Positions 1-13,637 of a DNA stretch of 64,000 nt are shown in pieces; position 1 is the stretch's first letter; each line of letters begins with the position of its first letter. The DNA is from Serratia symbiotica (GTDB lineage Bacteria > Pseudomonadota > Gammaproteobacteria > Enterobacterales > Enterobacteriaceae): assembly GCA_900155695.1 (NCBI GenBank), contig FUHL01000001.1:620001-684000 (forward strand), given 5' to 3'. A model generated the notes under the pieces. The model saw nothing but the letters and a program-made list of their open reading frames with translations. It was not told the origin of the DNA and did no database searches. A program made the translations under genes and the position numbers.

Positions 1-684
1 CTCATAACGAGTTTTTACTGCAAAGTGAGTCACCGATGACTTGCCTTCTCTGTTAACACGAACAATACGTGATCCACTATTATGTAAAATATTTTTTAGC
101 AATGGTGCCTGCACTGTTTTACAGTGGGATTCCCACTGATCTCGCACTAAAGCTAAATAATCTTTTTGCATTACTTTCATACGTAATTGTTCATGCAATG
201 ACCTGAGCGCTGAACGTTTCTTTGCTATGAGTAGCACGCCAGAGGTCTCGCGATCTAAACGATGTACCAGTTCTAGAAAGCGAATTGCTGGCCAAAGCAC
301 ACGGAGCCCTTCAATAATTCCAAATTTTATACCACTACCGCCATGTACTGCCATTCCAGATGGTTTATTTAGAATAAGTAGGTGGTCATCTTCATACAAA
401 ATGCAATTAGCTAGCGCAGATACGGTATCTAGTGTACCGTACACCGGTGGTATTTTTCGCGTAGCGATGCGAACTGGAGGAATACATACTAAATCATCTA
501 TCGACAGCTTGTATGAAGCTTTGATACGTCTTTTATTTACGCGTACTTTGCCTGTTCGCACGATGCGATAAATCATACTCTTTGGGACGCCTTTCAGTAG
601 AAGGAACAAAAAATTATCTATTCTCTGTCCTTCTTCGTTGTCAGAAATCTTAATTACTTGTACTGTTGAATTATAGATGTTCAT
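1..684 (-). CDS. rluC: 23S rRNA pseudouridine synthase RluC (3' end outside window)
   Basis: Translating the minus strand from the ATG at 684 gives 228 residues running off the left edge. They align with E. coli RluC (319 aa, which makes pseudouridines 955, 2504 and 2580 in 23S rRNA). An N-terminal S4-type RNA-binding region is followed by the RluA-family core: NKPSGMAVHGGSG and then HRLDRETSGVLL, with catalytic Asp at residue 144, the same position as in E. coli. The last ~90 residues lie outside the window, so completeness is unknown. It is divergent from rne, as in E. coli, sharing a 0.5 kb intergenic region. The Shine-Dalgarno is weak. Confidence 0.95.
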   Translation of the reverse strand, partial: MNIYNSTVQVIKISDNEEGQRIDNFLFLLLKGVPKSMIYRIVRTGKVRVNKRRIKASYKLSIDDLVCIPPVRIATRKIPPVYGTLDTVSALANCILYEDDHLLILNKPSGMAVHGGSGIKFGIIEGLRVLWPAIRFLELVHRLDRETSGVLLIAKKRSALRSLHEQLRMKVMQKDYLALVRDQWESHCKTVQAPLLKNILHNSGSRIVRVNREGKSSVTHFAVKTRYE

Positions 685-817
685 ACTGAGTTATTCTAAA
701 TAGCGTGCCTGAAATAGTGTTATATCTCTTATATACAGCACTCTATCTTAGATAATCCATAAAATCCAAGCGAAATAAGAAAAACAATACACCTATTAAA
801 ACTTTAACAATATCCCA

Positions 818-843
818 TTGACAAAAAGTCACCTTGCTATAAC
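818..843 (+). promoter_or_regulatory. Candidate rne promoter
   Basis: TTGACA at 818-823 and an extended -10, TGCTATAAC (TG at 835-836, TATAAC at 838-843). The spacing of 14 bp is shorter than optimal, but the TGn extension can compensate. It lies about 380 bp upstream of the rne start, which would give a leader similar in length to the E. coli rne leader. This is an inference from sequence only. Confidence 0.35.
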
Positions 844-877
844 GGTATTACCAGTGGGATAATACGGTGTTTTTCGG

Positions 878-903
878 CATTGATTCCTGGAAGAGAATCA
901 ATG
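878..903 (+). promoter_or_regulatory. Hairpin in rne leader
   Basis: CATTGATTC (878-886) and GAATCAATG (895-903) form a perfect 9-bp stem with an 8-nt loop. A smaller stem, GTATTA/TAATAC (845-850 and 860-865), lies just upstream. There is no T-tract, so it does not look like a terminator. It could be the counterpart of a stem-loop in the autoregulatory rne leader of enterobacteria, but I cannot align it to E. coli from memory. Confidence 0.4.
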
Positions 904-1223
904 TGGGTATATTAATTTATCTAATCGAGATACTCAGCTAGGTCGTGAGACGCAATGCTAAATCATATAATTAACTAACTGCTGCTTTTGGCTTGATCAG
1001 AAAATAGCATTAGGTCTATTAACGTTAATACAAATCTGTTTTTCAAGGCAAAATTATTTTCTTAATAAAGCAATATAGTATTACTAAAAGAATTCTTCCT
1101 TGTGTAGGATGAAGCTTGAAGTTGTTGACTTTAAAAGAAAATTGGGGTGTGAAATTCTAATCTAGCCATATAGTTATTGTACCAGCAGATTTATCGATAA
1201 TATAAAATGACGAGTAAGTTAAG

Positions 1224-4200
1224 ATGAAAAGAATGTTGATTAATGCAACTCAGCAGGAAGAATTGCGTGTTGCACTCGTAGATGGACAACGGCTATATGA
1301 CTTAGATATTGAAAGCCCAGGTTATAAACAGAAAAAAGCCAATATTTACAAAGGTAAAATAACTCGTATTGAACCCAGTCTTGAAGCTGTATTTGTAGAT
1401 TACGGCGCAGAACGTCATGGTTTTCTACCACTTAAAGAAATTGCCCGAGAATACTTTCCTAATCATTCTTCTTTTCATAGTCGCTTGAATATTAGAGATG
1501 GATTGCGCGAAGGACAAGAAGTTATCGTGCAGATCGACAAAGAAGAACGTGGAAATAAAGGCGCGGCTTTAACGACATTTATTAGCCTGGCAGGTAGTTA
1601 TCTTGTTCTTATGCCAAATAATCCACGTGCCGGTGGCATTTCCCGTCGTATTGAAGGTGATGAACGCACTGAACTAAAAGAGGCTCTTTCCTCACTACAA
1701 CTGCCAGATGGAATGGGTTTAATCATTCGCACGGCTGGCGTTGGTAAATCTGCGGATGCGCTACAATGGGATCTTTCTTTTCGTTTAAAGCATTGGGAAG
1801 CCATTAAGCACGTTGCTAAAAGTCGCTCTGCGCCTTTTTTGATTCATCAAGAAAGCAACGTTATGGTTCGTGCATTCCGAGATTACCTACGTCCAGATAT
1901 TGGTGAAATCTTGATAGACAATCCTCAGATTCTCAATCTCGCCAAAGAACATATTTCAGCGTTAGGTCGCCCAGATTTTAGTAGTAAAATTAAACTGTAT
2001 AGCGGTGAAGTCCCTCTTTTCAGTCACTACCAGATTGAATCACAAATTGAATCAGCTTTTCAACGTGAAGTACGTCTTCCCTCTGGCGGTTCAATCGTTA
2101 TCGATAGTACTGAAGCATTAACTGCTATTGACATCAACTCTGCACGTGCAACCCGTGGCAGTGATATTGAAGAAACTGCGTTTAATACAAATTTAGAAGC
2201 AGCAGATGAAATCGCCCGCCAATTACATTTACGTGATCTTGGTGGATTAATTGTTATCGATTTTATCGATATGGGTCCAATACGCCACCAACGTGAAGTT
2301 GAAACCCGTTTGCGTGATGCAGTACGTCAAGACCGAGCGCGTATTCAGATTTGCCGTATTTCTCGCTTCGGACTTCTGGAGATGTCACGTCAGCGTCTCA
2401 ACCCTTCTCTAGGTGAATCGAGTCACCATGTTTGCCCGCGATGTAAAGGCACAGGTACTGTTCGTGATAACGAATCACTAGCTCTCTCTATTTTGCGTTT
2501 AATTGAAGAAGAGGCATTAAAAGAGAACACTAAAGAAGTTCATGCGATTGTCCCTGTACAGGTAGCCTCTTATCTATTAAATGAAAAGCGTGACGCAGTT
2601 AACGCAATCGAAAAATGTCAAGCTGGCGTAAAAGCTATTATAGTGCCAAATGACCAAATGCAGACGCCAAATTACTCTGTAATGCGTGTACGAAAAGGCG
2701 AGGAAACTCCTACTCTTAGTTACCTTTTACCAAAGCTACATGAAGAAGAAATAGTACAATTACTTGAAGACGTGTCAACTCCGCGCATACGCCCAACACA
2801 ACCAGCCTTAACGACTTTTTCATTGTCTTCTGCTAACATGTTTCCTCGTGACACAAGAAACTTTACTCAATCAGTCATATATATTGCTTTTGCCATACAG
2901 AATGTATTAAGACATTTGTGGGGTAATTTAAAAGCATTATTTTATACTAAAGATCAGAGTTCAGCCATTATCAAAACAAAATCAACTCAAGCAATACAAG
3001 CAAACAGCAATACTGAAACTTATTACTCACAACGTCGCAGCCGACACGTTGCTAATCGAAAAGCGTATTCGGAAGTACATAACAGACGCGACAATGTTGA
3101 GCTAAGAGGAACTAACGACGAATCACGCCGCAATCGCCGTAATCAACTTAAAAATACACTGGTCACTGAAGAGCCTACATGTGATGAGGCCATTAAAGAA
3201 CAACGTCTTGAAAAACGATCAGAACGTCAGCGTCGACGCCATGACGTACATCGTTACTTGCAGCAGGAAACAAAATTACAGGACGAAAATGCTATTGATA
3301 ATAGTGTAATACAGGTAAATAAACATAAGACGCACAATATCCAACACTCTCAAAGCAGTCAAGTGATGCAACACCTCTATCCTCTGCCTACTCATGAAGC
3401 ATTAGAGCGTGCTGCAGAATCGCTCTTAACACCACCAACCCCATTGGGTAATAAAGAAGAGCATCAACCACCTAACTTGGCAGACAGTGTGACACTGCTG
3501 TCAAAAACTGTGGTTACTCAGATAGGAGATGATGCTGAATTTAGTAACCGTAATCAGAACGAAAATGGTATTCCTCGTCGTTCACGCCGATCACCACGTC
3601 ATTTACGAGTTAGCGGTCGTCGTCGTCGACGTTACCGTCATGAACGATATCCTCTTCAATCACCTATGCCATTAGTTGGAGCTTTCGCGTCACCTGAACT
3701 AGCGCTAGGCAAGGTTTGGGTAGGATATCCAATGTCCTCTTTATCGCAAACAAAAGAAATGGCATGCAAAACAAATACTCATCAAACTACCCAAAGCAAT
3801 CTACTAACATCTACAAAAGTTACAATATCAATTGTTGACGATCCAAGTAAACTACAAACATCTAATGCTGAAAAAATATCATCTGTTATAAAAGAATCGG
3901 TAAAATCAACTACCGTTTCGGTCATTGTAAGTGAGATTGCACCTACCGTGAAAGTAGTAAAGGAATGTCAATTATCCAAAGAAATCATGGAAAAAGAAAG
4001 ATCTCTAGAAAAGGTAGAAAAACCAATCAAGGAATCTGCCATTCTAGTAACGACCGAATTAGCTTCTGAACTTCAACAACACAACCAGGTAAAGGTCATG
4101 CCAAATATATCGCACCAACATCTCACTAGTACGTTGATGGTCAAAGAACCTGTATTAATTGATCCCCAAGAAACATGTCAACATAGCGACTGGCAGCGCT

Positions 4201-4298
4201 CTCCCTTTAATTTTAAAGGTAAAGGTGGCGCTGGTGGTCATGCGGCAGTTAATAAATCTATGTCACCAACGTCTAAACCTCAGCGACTGACTGAATGA
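1224..4298 (+). CDS. rne: Ribonuclease E, full length with degradosome scaffold
   Basis: This 1024-aa protein (E. coli 1061) is the endoribonuclease that starts mRNA decay and matures rRNA, tRNA and RNase P RNA. The N-terminal catalytic half is near-collinear with E. coli: S1 domain, then the DNase I-like core with catalytic Asp303 (TAIDINSA) and Asp346 (VIDFIDM), and the CPRCKG zinc-link at about 404-407. Unusually for a reduced genome the C-terminal scaffold persists: an amphipathic membrane-anchor segment ([14 protein letters not shown], 560-573), arginine-rich RNA-binding stretches (around 595-680 and 784-810) and a PNPase-binding motif beginning HSDWQRSPF at 987. The intervening scaffold has diverged in sequence. 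The start [14 protein letters not shown] matches E. coli exactly. The Shine-Dalgarno is weak. Confidence 0.98.
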   Translation: MKRMLINATQQEELRVALVDGQRLYDLDIESPGYKQKKANIYKGKITRIEPSLEAVFVDYGAERHGFLPLKEIAREYFPNHSSFHSRLNIRDGLREGQEVIVQIDKEERGNKGAALTTFISLAGSYLVLMPNNPRAGGISRRIEGDERTELKEALSSLQLPDGMGLIIRTAGVGKSADALQWDLSFRLKHWEAIKHVAKSRSAPFLIHQESNVMVRAFRDYLRPDIGEILIDNPQILNLAKEHISALGRPDFSSKIKLYSGEVPLFSHYQIESQIESAFQREVRLPSGGSIVIDSTEALTAIDINSARATRGSDIEETAFNTNLEAADEIARQLHLRDLGGLIVIDFIDMGPIRHQREVETRLRDAVRQDRARIQICRISRFGLLEMSRQRLNPSLGESSHHVCPRCKGTGTVRDNESLALSILRLIEEEALKENTKEVHAIVPVQVASYLLNEKRDAVNAIEKCQAGVKAIIVPNDQMQTPNYSVMRVRKGEETPTLSYLLPKLHEEEIVQLLEDVSTPRIRPTQPALTTFSLSSANMFPRDTRNFTQSVIYIAFAIQNVLRHLWGNLKALFYTKDQSSAIIKTKSTQAIQANSNTETYYSQRRSRHVANRKAYSEVHNRRDNVELRGTNDESRRNRRNQLKNTLVTEEPTCDEAIKEQRLEKRSERQRRRHDVHRYLQQETKLQDENAIDNSVIQVNKHKTHNIQHSQSSQVMQHLYPLPTHEALERAAESLLTPPTPLGNKEEHQPPNLADSVTLLSKTVVTQIGDDAEFSNRNQNENGIPRRSRRSPRHLRVSGRRRRRYRHERYPLQSPMPLVGAFASPELALGKVWVGYPMSSLSQTKEMACKTNTHQTTQSNLLTSTKVTISIVDDPSKLQTSNAEKISSVIKESVKSTTVSVIVSEIAPTVKVVKECQLSKEIMEKERSLEKVEKPIKESAILVTTELASELQQHNQVKVMPNISHQHLTSTLMVKEPVLIDPQETCQHSDWQRSPFNFKGKGGAGGHAAVNKSMSPTSKPQRLTE

Positions 4299-4721
4299 AA
4301 TTAGCGCCTTTGAAAATAAAAATATAAAATGTATCGCTCTATTAGAAAATTGATCGCTATTACTTTTATGCAGCTTAAATACAGTATTAAAGCTATAATA
4401 TGCTATGTTTGATAGTTTTTTAAGATTTAAGATGACACAGATCGAAAGTGACAAATACAGAAAATTCTATTTTTTGCTTAACTATTGCGATATAGTAAAT
4501 GAGAGCTATCTCTTAGCGCTAGGAGTGCATTTATTTCCATTTCAATAATTAGATAATAATCAATATATCTTGTGTTTTATCTTTGATAATAAACATATAT
4601 CTTAATCCATTACGCATTTAAAATTATTTATCAGTAATTATAGATGAATCAAAGTATTTCTGTTTATTTTTATATTTTCAAGTAGATAATCTCATTATTC
4701 TGACTAGTTGAGACAGGAAAG
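4299..4721. other. rne-pyrC intergenic region
   Basis: 423 bp of AT-rich DNA with no credible gene, no strong terminator and no recognisable operator. It must contain the pyrC promoter, but I see no confident -35/-10 pair. Confidence 0.5.
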
Positions 4722-5771
4722 ATGACTACACAACCTCAAATATTGAAGATACGTCGTCCTGACGATTGGCATGTTCATCTTCGGGACGGTGAAATTTTAA
4801 AAACGGTACTACCGTATACTAGTAAGGTATTTAGCCATGCAATAGTGATGCCGAATCTTGAGTCGCCAATAATTACGAGAGCCGCAGCACGTAACTACCG
4901 TCAACGTATTTTAGCCGCCGTGCCGAAAGGGCATATCTTCACGCCGCTAATGACTTGCTATCTTACAAATGCTCTTTCTGCTAACGAACTTGTTAGTGGA
5001 TTTCAAGAAGGTGTATTCAGCGCCGCAAAACTCTATCCCGCCATGGCTACAACTAACTCTAGCAGAGGTGTGAGTAGTATAAAAGATATATATTCTTTAT
5101 TTGAGACCATGCAAAAAATTGGTATGCCTCTTCTAATCCATGGAGAAATCACTGATAGTACTGTTGATATCTTTGATCGCGAAGCATACTTTATTGAGCA
5201 AGTAATGCAACCAATGCGCTTACAATTCCCTGAACTAAAAATTGTCTTTGAACACATCACAACCAAAGAAGCAGTGCAATATGTTCAGGAAGGAGATCAA
5301 TTCTTGAGTGCCACTATTACACCGCACCATCTTATGTTGAACCGAAATAATATGCTCGTTGGCAGTATTCATCCTCATCTATTTTGTTTTCCAATTCTTA
5401 AACGTAATATACATCAATTAGCACTATGTAAAGCTATATCTAGTAGTGGTGCCAATCGCTTTTTTCTTGGTTCTGACTCAGCACCTCACACTAAATATAG
5501 CAAAGAATCTAACTGCGGTTGTGCAGGCATTTTTAATGCACCTAACATCATATCTATCTACGCCACCATCTTTGAGAAACTAGATGCATTACAATACTTG
5601 GAGGGATTTTGTTCAATAAATGGGGCGGCTTTCTATGGTTTGCCAGTTAATAAAGATTTTATTGAGTTACAACGTGTTGCCATTCAACAGCCACCAGAGA
5701 TACGTATAGGTCACACATCTTTTATCCCTTTTCTAGCTGGTGAATCTATACCGTGGTCTATAAAGAATTGA
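4722..5771 (+). CDS. pyrC: Dihydroorotase
   Basis: This 349-aa protein (E. coli 348) cyclises N-carbamoyl-aspartate to dihydroorotate in cytosolic pyrimidine synthesis. The class II dihydroorotase zinc ligands are all visible: HVHLRDG (His17, His19), the carbamylated Lys103 in AAKLYPA, His in LLIHGE, His in FEHITT, and the catalytic Asp in LGSDSAPH. Full length with no gaps against E. coli. One change beside the active site is Met for Asn right after KLYPA (ATTNSS is retained). The start is preceded by a GACAGGAAAG ribosome-binding site. The other pyrimidine genes are not in this window. Confidence 0.97.
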   Translation: MTTQPQILKIRRPDDWHVHLRDGEILKTVLPYTSKVFSHAIVMPNLESPIITRAAARNYRQRILAAVPKGHIFTPLMTCYLTNALSANELVSGFQEGVFSAAKLYPAMATTNSSRGVSSIKDIYSLFETMQKIGMPLLIHGEITDSTVDIFDREAYFIEQVMQPMRLQFPELKIVFEHITTKEAVQYVQEGDQFLSATITPHHLMLNRNNMLVGSIHPHLFCFPILKRNIHQLALCKAISSSGANRFFLGSDSAPHTKYSKESNCGCAGIFNAPNIISIYATIFEKLDALQYLEGFCSINGAAFYGLPVNKDFIELQRVAIQQPPEIRIGHTSFIPFLAGESIPWSIKN

Positions 5772-6238
5772 TGTACATTTTATTACTCTAGGATAATCCT
5801 CTATCATAATCGATAGAAAGTGTTATGAATATGATAAAAATACTCAATATAATCGGTGTTCTTGCTTATATCCCTCAATATAATGAGAATAAATATAATA
5901 ATATACTAATCGTGAAGACAGCGCGAAGTTATTTCGTTGATATACAGTTCTCAAATAAGCCACTAGACAAGATAGCTTATACTCTTCCTTATGTATCCTG
6001 CGATATACAACCCTAGTATAAATAGAAGTGTATCAAACCTGTTTATTCGATCATATAATGTTATAAAAAAAATATATCCAATCCTTTATTGGATTGATTG
6101 TTCGAATCAATCATGGATCAACATCCATTCTACTCACTTAAATATCGTGTGTATATACACTACTAATTAATTAGCTGAAAGTGATTCAATTAGTTTACAA
6201 TGCACATTTCAGTATGGACTAATAAGTGGAAAAAAACG
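5772..6238. other. pyrC-dsbB intergenic region
   Basis: 467 bp without a supported gene. A 63-codon frame at 5825-6016 has no family resemblance and is AT-driven. The notable content is a pair of overlapping inverted repeats at 6076-6112. The DsbB reading frame extends upstream to 6200, but family alignment favours the start at 6239. Confidence 0.5.
6076..6112 (+). terminator. Overlapping hairpins between pyrC and dsbB
   Basis: ATCCAAT (6076-6082)/ATTGGAT (6088-6094), 7 bp with a 5-nt loop, and GATTGATT (6092-6099)/AATCAATC (6105-6112), 8 bp with loop GTTCG. They share three bases, so only one can form fully at a time. No T-tract follows. They lie about 300 bp after the pyrC stop and may be a degenerate terminator. 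Confidence 0.35.
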
Positions 6239-6766
6239 ATGATATTACAAATATTTCAACGTGGTTCACAAGAACGAAGAGTCTGGCTTCTTCTAGGTAT
6301 TACTGCTTTTTTTTTAGCATTATCTTCCATCTATTTTCAGCATGTTATGCTACTACAATCCTGCGTCATGTGTATCTATGAACGTTGCGCAATATTTGGC
6401 ATTCTTGGTTCCTCGATCGTCGGCGTCTTGGCTCCTAAAACCCCATTGCGCTATGTATCAATTGTGCTGTGGATTTATAGTGCTGGACAAGGAGTTCAAT
6501 TTTCCTGGAAACATACTATGATGCAATTACATTCATCAGCACTTAGTACGTGTAATTTCTTTATTACATTTCCATCGTGGTTGCCATTAGATAGGTGGTT
6601 ACCAATGCTATTTCAGGCTTCTAGTAACTGTGAAAATCGACAATGGACATATTTTTCATTGACAATTCCACAATGGTTATTAGGTATCTTCTTTATTTAT
6701 ATAGTTATTGCCGTAATCATGTTGGTTGCTCAGTTTGTTCGCATACGACGAAGCGATCTGTTTTAA
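6239..6766 (+). CDS. dsbB: Disulfide bond formation protein B
   Basis: This four-helix inner-membrane protein reoxidises DsbA and passes electrons to ubiquinone. From the ATG at 6239 it is 175 aa (E. coli 176). An in-frame ATG at 6200 would add 13 residues not found in the family, and 6239 has a GTGGAAA Shine-Dalgarno. Catalytic cysteines are present as CVMC (Cys42, Cys45) and as Cys105 and Cys131, with Arg49 equivalent to the quinone-interacting Arg48. HVMLL and APKTPLRY are conserved. Its electron acceptor fits the ubiE/J/B genes elsewhere in the window. dsbA is not seen here. Confidence 0.95.
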   Translation: MILQIFQRGSQERRVWLLLGITAFFLALSSIYFQHVMLLQSCVMCIYERCAIFGILGSSIVGVLAPKTPLRYVSIVLWIYSAGQGVQFSWKHTMMQLHSSALSTCNFFITFPSWLPLDRWLPMLFQASSNCENRQWTYFSLTIPQWLLGIFFIYIVIAVIMLVAQFVRIRRSDLF

Positions 6767-8703
6767 CCGTTAATATCCATTTCATTGGATGCAGTAGGGA
6801 ATTTCGCTTACATAGTCACTATGTAAGCATAGCTAGCTATACATTAAATTATCTGTATATACCATATTTCATCCTGAAAACTTTACTTATCCATCTCGTT
6901 ATTGACTTATATAATTTCTTATTAATAGTCTATGCTATATCCTTAGACAAATCGTTCATTATTTACTAATATATTCTAGTAATACTAGATAAGGCTCTTT
7001 AAAATATTCAATGGGTATTAACTACGACAATCTTTTATTGTATAAGCTAACATTTAATTTTTTAAATCACTAGATCGTCAATATACACTGGTCTTTATAG
7101 CACCAATAATATAATAAGCCTGCATTATAAACATTTTCTATTATTTTTGATAAAATATCCTATTTATATAGAGGAGAGATACTCATCTATAAATAATTTG
7201 AATCTAACTGTTTAGTAAAAAAATATTAAACATGATCATATAATTAATCCTAATTAGTCTTATAAATATATGATATATCACGTTATGCTATAGCAAGAAT
7301 TAAATGATTTATTATGTAAAGTATATATAGAATAATTACTTTTAAATTTATATAATATAATAGTCTTGTTTTCAAACATCACGCATTAAAATATTTTATT
7401 TATAGGAAGATATTTTAAATTTTTAGTATTCGTCTTTGCACTATGGGATATGTAATAATAATGAGAGATTATATTAAAAAAGTGTACAATTTTCCATTTT
7501 TTTTAATTAGAATGTATATAATTTATTGTACGCCGAGCTTATTCAAAAAAAAGACATGTCGAATAGTAAATAGCGAACCATCATTTAATGAAATATATTA
7601 TAAATTAAGAGGTTATAATATTAATAATACTATTTTATCTCTTTAGAAATATTGTCTTATAACATTAATGGTAATAGTAAAAACCGAATTTAAATTTCAG
7701 TATTTACTACTATAAATATTGCGGTGATTTTATTCAAAATAAATTATTTGTAATGCATTACAATTGTATAAATCACAATATTAACATTTATTTTTTAATA
7801 TGTATTATAAATAGGATATTAAGAAGATTATTAAAATGATTATCTATGATAAATACGTAAAATACATTAAGAAAGTAAGATAGAAAACCTAAAAAAGTAC
7901 TTGACAAAGTAGATATATTATTTTATAGAATTTTTTTCAAATTATCACCTTTATTTTGAATGTCAACGATAAGTATAGATAAATGATATCTAAATATATA
8001 ATGCAATTATTCAATTAAATTAAAGGAAAAATTAAAGTAAATAAAACATGATTGATTTTTTTAACATAATTCTTATGACGAATAATTCTTATGAAATGAA
8101 AATTCTACTTGCATACGAATAGCAATGATGAAGCAATCAAGTTGTATCACGATAAATTTTAACATCATTACATTTCATAAAATGCCATCTTTTAATTCCT
8201 GCAGTACATGTCTATAATATTTGTTTAATATATCCTTAAATATTTTAATTAATGCCAATTTAATTATTTTATTAAGTAATACATGTAATGTTTCAGATAT
8301 ATAGCAACTAATATTTTTGATTTATTGAATCAAGTTTTATTAAATTACAATAACATTTTTATTAATGAATTGTATAGTTATAGTATAATTATATGTATGA
8401 TTATAAATCGCAATAAAGTTGATTAGATATAGATCATATAAAAGCAATTTCTCCAGTCTTTCGCTTCTTTCATTAAGTAGAAGTTTATTTTAATTATTAT
8501 ATTTTATCTATCATTCAAACATATGAATATTAGAATAATAATAAAAATTGAAGTATTATATCAATAGCAGTTAGCTATGCTGATAAAACATGTTGATCTC
8601 TTTCATAACTTCTGCAATATAAAACAGACAGGATTTCTGTAGTATGAGGAGATTAACAGCCATCCTGAATAGCGCGAAGTTATAAATTTAGATAAAGGTA
8701 AAT
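6767..8703. other. dsbB-topA gene desert
   Basis: 1.9 kb of very AT-rich sequence. Short open frames (for example 6643-6969, overlapping dsbB, and 7443-7646) have compositions expected by chance and resemble no family. A 10-bp perfect hairpin lies at 6806-6828. A 12-nt word, TAATTCTTATGA, occurs twice about 15 bp apart near 8067-8092. Otherwise I see nothing. Confidence 0.5.
6806..6828 (+). terminator. Hairpin 3' of dsbB
   Basis: GCTTACATAG (6806-6815) and CTATGTAAGC (6819-6828) are perfectly complementary: 10 bp with a TCA loop, 40 bp after the dsbB stop. No T-tract follows, so it could be a degenerate terminator or an mRNA 3'-end protecting structure. Confidence 0.5.
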
Positions 8704-11319
8704 ATGGGTAAATCTCTTGTAATAGTTGAATCTCCAGCAAAAGCAAAAACCATTAATAAATATTTAGGGAGTAATTATTTAGTCAAATCAAGCGTTGGTC
8801 ATATCTATGATTTACCGACTAGTAGAGCAGCACGAAAAAAAAATAGTCATTCAACTATAGTGCAATCTGAAAATAAAACTAAAACAAAAATTAAAAAAGA
8901 TGAAAAGACGGCATTAGTTAATCGTATGGGAGTGGACCCTTACCAGGGATGGCACGCGCATTATGAAGTTCTGCCTGGTAAAGAAAAAATAGTTTCCGAA
9001 TTAAAATTGTTAGCGGAAAAAGCCGAGCATATTTATCTAGCAACTGATCTTGATCGAGAAGGAGAAGCCATTGCTTGGCATCTCAGAACGGTAATCGGTG
9101 GCGATCCAAAAAGATTTAGCCGTGTGGTATTTAATGAAATTACTAAACAAGCTATTCAACAGGCATTTAAACAACCTTGCGAATTAAATATTAACCGCGT
9201 CAATGCTCAGCAAGCGCGTCGATTTATGGATAGAGTCGTCGGCTATATGGTCTCTCCATTACTATGGAAAAAAATTGCCAGAGGTCTATCTGCAGGACGA
9301 GTTCAGTCAGTGGCAGTACGATTAGTCGTAGAACGTGAACAGGACATAAAAACATTTATACCTGAAGAATACTGGTTACTACATGCGGATCTATTAACGA
9401 CCAGTAATACGCGGTTACAGGTGGCAGTAACACATTTACACAATCAACCATTTAAGTCAGCTAAGTATCATCAAATTCAATCTGCCATCAAGCTATTGGA
9501 AAAGGCACAATATCATGTATTAGATCTAGAAGAGAAAAGGACAACTAGAAAACCCGGCGCGCCATTTATTACTTCTACATTACAACAGGCTGCTAGTATT
9601 CGACTTGGCTTTAGCGTAAAGAAAACTATGCAAATAGCTCAGTGGTTATATGAAGCTGGATACATTACGTATACGCGTACTGATGCTACTCACTTAAGCC
9701 AAGAAGCTATTACTATGGTACGTAGTTATATCAAAAATAATTTTGGTAAAGGATATCTTCCAAAAAAGCCACATCTTTACGGCAGTAAAAAAAATTCACA
9801 GGAAGCGCATGAAGCTATTCGTCCTTCAGACGTTAACGTTATAGCCGAAAAGTTAAAAGATATAGAAGTAGATGCACAAAGATTATATAAGTTAATATGG
9901 TGTAAGTTTGTCGCTTGTCAGATGACTGAAACGGAATATAACTCCATTACGTTATGGATTCAGGCATGTACCTATCAGCTATGTGCTAAAAGTCGCACGC
10001 TATGTTTCGATGGTTGGACTAAGGTAATGCCTAGACTATTCGGGGTTGAAAAAGAAAGTACACTACCATTAATTAAAGTTGGTAGCAAGTTACATCTAAA
10101 ACAATTAATTCCAAGCCAACACTTTACTCAACCTCCTCTACGTTACAATGAATCCTCATTAGTGAAAGAATTAGAAAAACGTGGTATTGGTCGCCCATCA
10201 ACCTATTCAGCGATTATTTCAACTATTCAGGATAGAGGTTATGTACGGGTAGAAAACCATCGTTTTTATACTGAAAAAATAGGTGAAATTGTAACTAATC
10301 GATTAAAAGAAAATTTTGCTGGATTAATGAACTATGATTTCACAGCCTGTATGGAAGACCGATTAGATCAAGTTGCCAATAACCAGACAGACTGGAGAGT
10401 GATGCTAGATGATTTTTTCACTATTTTCAGCGCACAATTAGAAATGGCAGAAAAAATTCCAGAAGAAGGCGGAATGCGCCCTAATCTAATAGTTATAACC
10501 AACATTAACTGTCCAACATGTACTCGAAATATGGGTATCCGAATTGCTAGTACCGGTGTTTTCCTTAGTTGCACTGGTTATAAATTGCCACTGCAGGAGC
10601 GTTGTAAAACTACTATAAATTTAGTGCCTGAAGCGGAAGTGCTCAATATTCTTGAAGGGGATGAAGCAGAAACCAATGCATTACGTTCTCGTAGCCGTTG
10701 CCAAATATGTAGTACTGCAATGGACAGCTACTTCATTAATAATCAAAGTAAACTGCATATCTGCGGAAAGAATCCAACATGTAATGGTTATAAGATTGAA
10801 ACAGGAGAGTTTCAACTTAAAGGGTATGATAGTTTGGTCCTTGAGTGCAATAAATGCACTTCTAAAATGCATCTAAAAATGGGACGTTTTGGTAAGTATA
10901 TGGGATGTATGAATAATAAGTGCAACAATACCCGTAAAATACTGCGCAATGGTAACGTTGCGCCACTTAAAGAAGAGCCTGTTCCTTTGCCTGAATTATC
11001 ATGTGATAAATCTAAATCTTACTTCGTTCTTCGTGATGGAGTTGCTGGTGTTTTTCTTGCGGCTAATACTTTTCCCAAATCACGTGAAACTCGAGCACCA
11101 CTAGTAGAAGAACTGGCTCGTTTTAAGCATCGCTTATCGCAAAAAATACATTATCTTGCAGATGCACCATTAATCGATAGTACTGGTAATAAGACACTAG
11201 TGCGATTTAATAAAAAAACTCAAGAGCAATACATCACTTCAGAGAAAAATGGTAAGAGTACTGGTTGGTGCGCATTCTATGTGAATGGAAAATGGATAGA
11301 ATGGAAAAGCAATTGTTAG
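8704..11319 (+). CDS. topA: DNA topoisomerase I
   Basis: This 871-aa type IA topoisomerase (E. coli 865) relaxes negative supercoils. The N-terminal Toprim domain has Glu9 ([10 protein letters not shown]) and the acidic triad in TDLDREGEA (Asp115, Asp117, Glu119). The active-site tyrosine is Tyr323 in [10 protein letters not shown]. coli has Met where Thr324 stands. Three C-terminal zinc-finger-type modules are recognisable (CPTC..., CQIC..., CNKC...), followed by the zinc-ribbon-like tail to the end, so the whole DNA-binding C-terminus survives. An AAGGT Shine-Dalgarno precedes the ATG. topA-cysB adjacency is as in E. coli, though 1.26 kb of non-coding DNA now separates them. Confidence 0.98.
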   Translation: MGKSLVIVESPAKAKTINKYLGSNYLVKSSVGHIYDLPTSRAARKKNSHSTIVQSENKTKTKIKKDEKTALVNRMGVDPYQGWHAHYEVLPGKEKIVSELKLLAEKAEHIYLATDLDREGEAIAWHLRTVIGGDPKRFSRVVFNEITKQAIQQAFKQPCELNINRVNAQQARRFMDRVVGYMVSPLLWKKIARGLSAGRVQSVAVRLVVEREQDIKTFIPEEYWLLHADLLTTSNTRLQVAVTHLHNQPFKSAKYHQIQSAIKLLEKAQYHVLDLEEKRTTRKPGAPFITSTLQQAASIRLGFSVKKTMQIAQWLYEAGYITYTRTDATHLSQEAITMVRSYIKNNFGKGYLPKKPHLYGSKKNSQEAHEAIRPSDVNVIAEKLKDIEVDAQRLYKLIWCKFVACQMTETEYNSITLWIQACTYQLCAKSRTLCFDGWTKVMPRLFGVEKESTLPLIKVGSKLHLKQLIPSQHFTQPPLRYNESSLVKELEKRGIGRPSTYSAIISTIQDRGYVRVENHRFYTEKIGEIVTNRLKENFAGLMNYDFTACMEDRLDQVANNQTDWRVMLDDFFTIFSAQLEMAEKIPEEGGMRPNLIVITNINCPTCTRNMGIRIASTGVFLSCTGYKLPLQERCKTTINLVPEAEVLNILEGDEAETNALRSRSRCQICSTAMDSYFINNQSKLHICGKNPTCNGYKIETGEFQLKGYDSLVLECNKCTSKMHLKMGRFGKYMGCMNNKCNNTRKILRNGNVAPLKEEPVPLPELSCDKSKSYFVLRDGVAGVFLAANTFPKSRETRAPLVEELARFKHRLSQKIHYLADAPLIDSTGNKTLVRFNKKTQEQYITSEKNGKSTGWCAFYVNGKWIEWKSNC

Positions 11320-13555
<2,236 letters not shown>

Positions 13556-13637
13556 GCTATATTTAACTTATTATGTAGTATTTATTCTATAAAACATCAT
13601 GTTCATTAATTAATAAAGAATGAAATAAAATTTATTG

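Larger units (their letters stand above)
685..1223. other. rluC-rne divergent intergenic region / rne leader
   Basis: There is no coding sequence here. The region should hold the divergent rluC and rne promoters and a long rne 5' untranslated leader. It contains a TTGACA/TATAAC pair near 818-843 and two perfect inverted repeats (845-865 and 878-903), annotated separately. In E. coli the ~360-nt rne leader folds and mediates RNase E autoregulation. Confidence 0.6.

Noticed and set aside
5825-6016. 63-codon plus-strand frame between pyrC and dsbB
   Set aside because: No family resemblance and no conserved context; likely chance.
6092-6112. A T-arm-like hairpin (GATTG-TTCGAAT-CAATC) suggesting a tRNA
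   Set aside because: No matching acceptor stem, no D-arm, a variable loop too short and no T33 in the candidate anticodon loop.
6200-6238. Upstream ATG for dsbB adding 13 residues
   Set aside because: The extension is not found in DsbB, and the ATG at 6239 gives the family length with a Shine-Dalgarno.
7443-7646. 67-codon plus-strand frame in the dsbB-topA desert
   Set aside because: Composition matches chance translation of AT-rich DNA; no ribosome-binding site or family signal.
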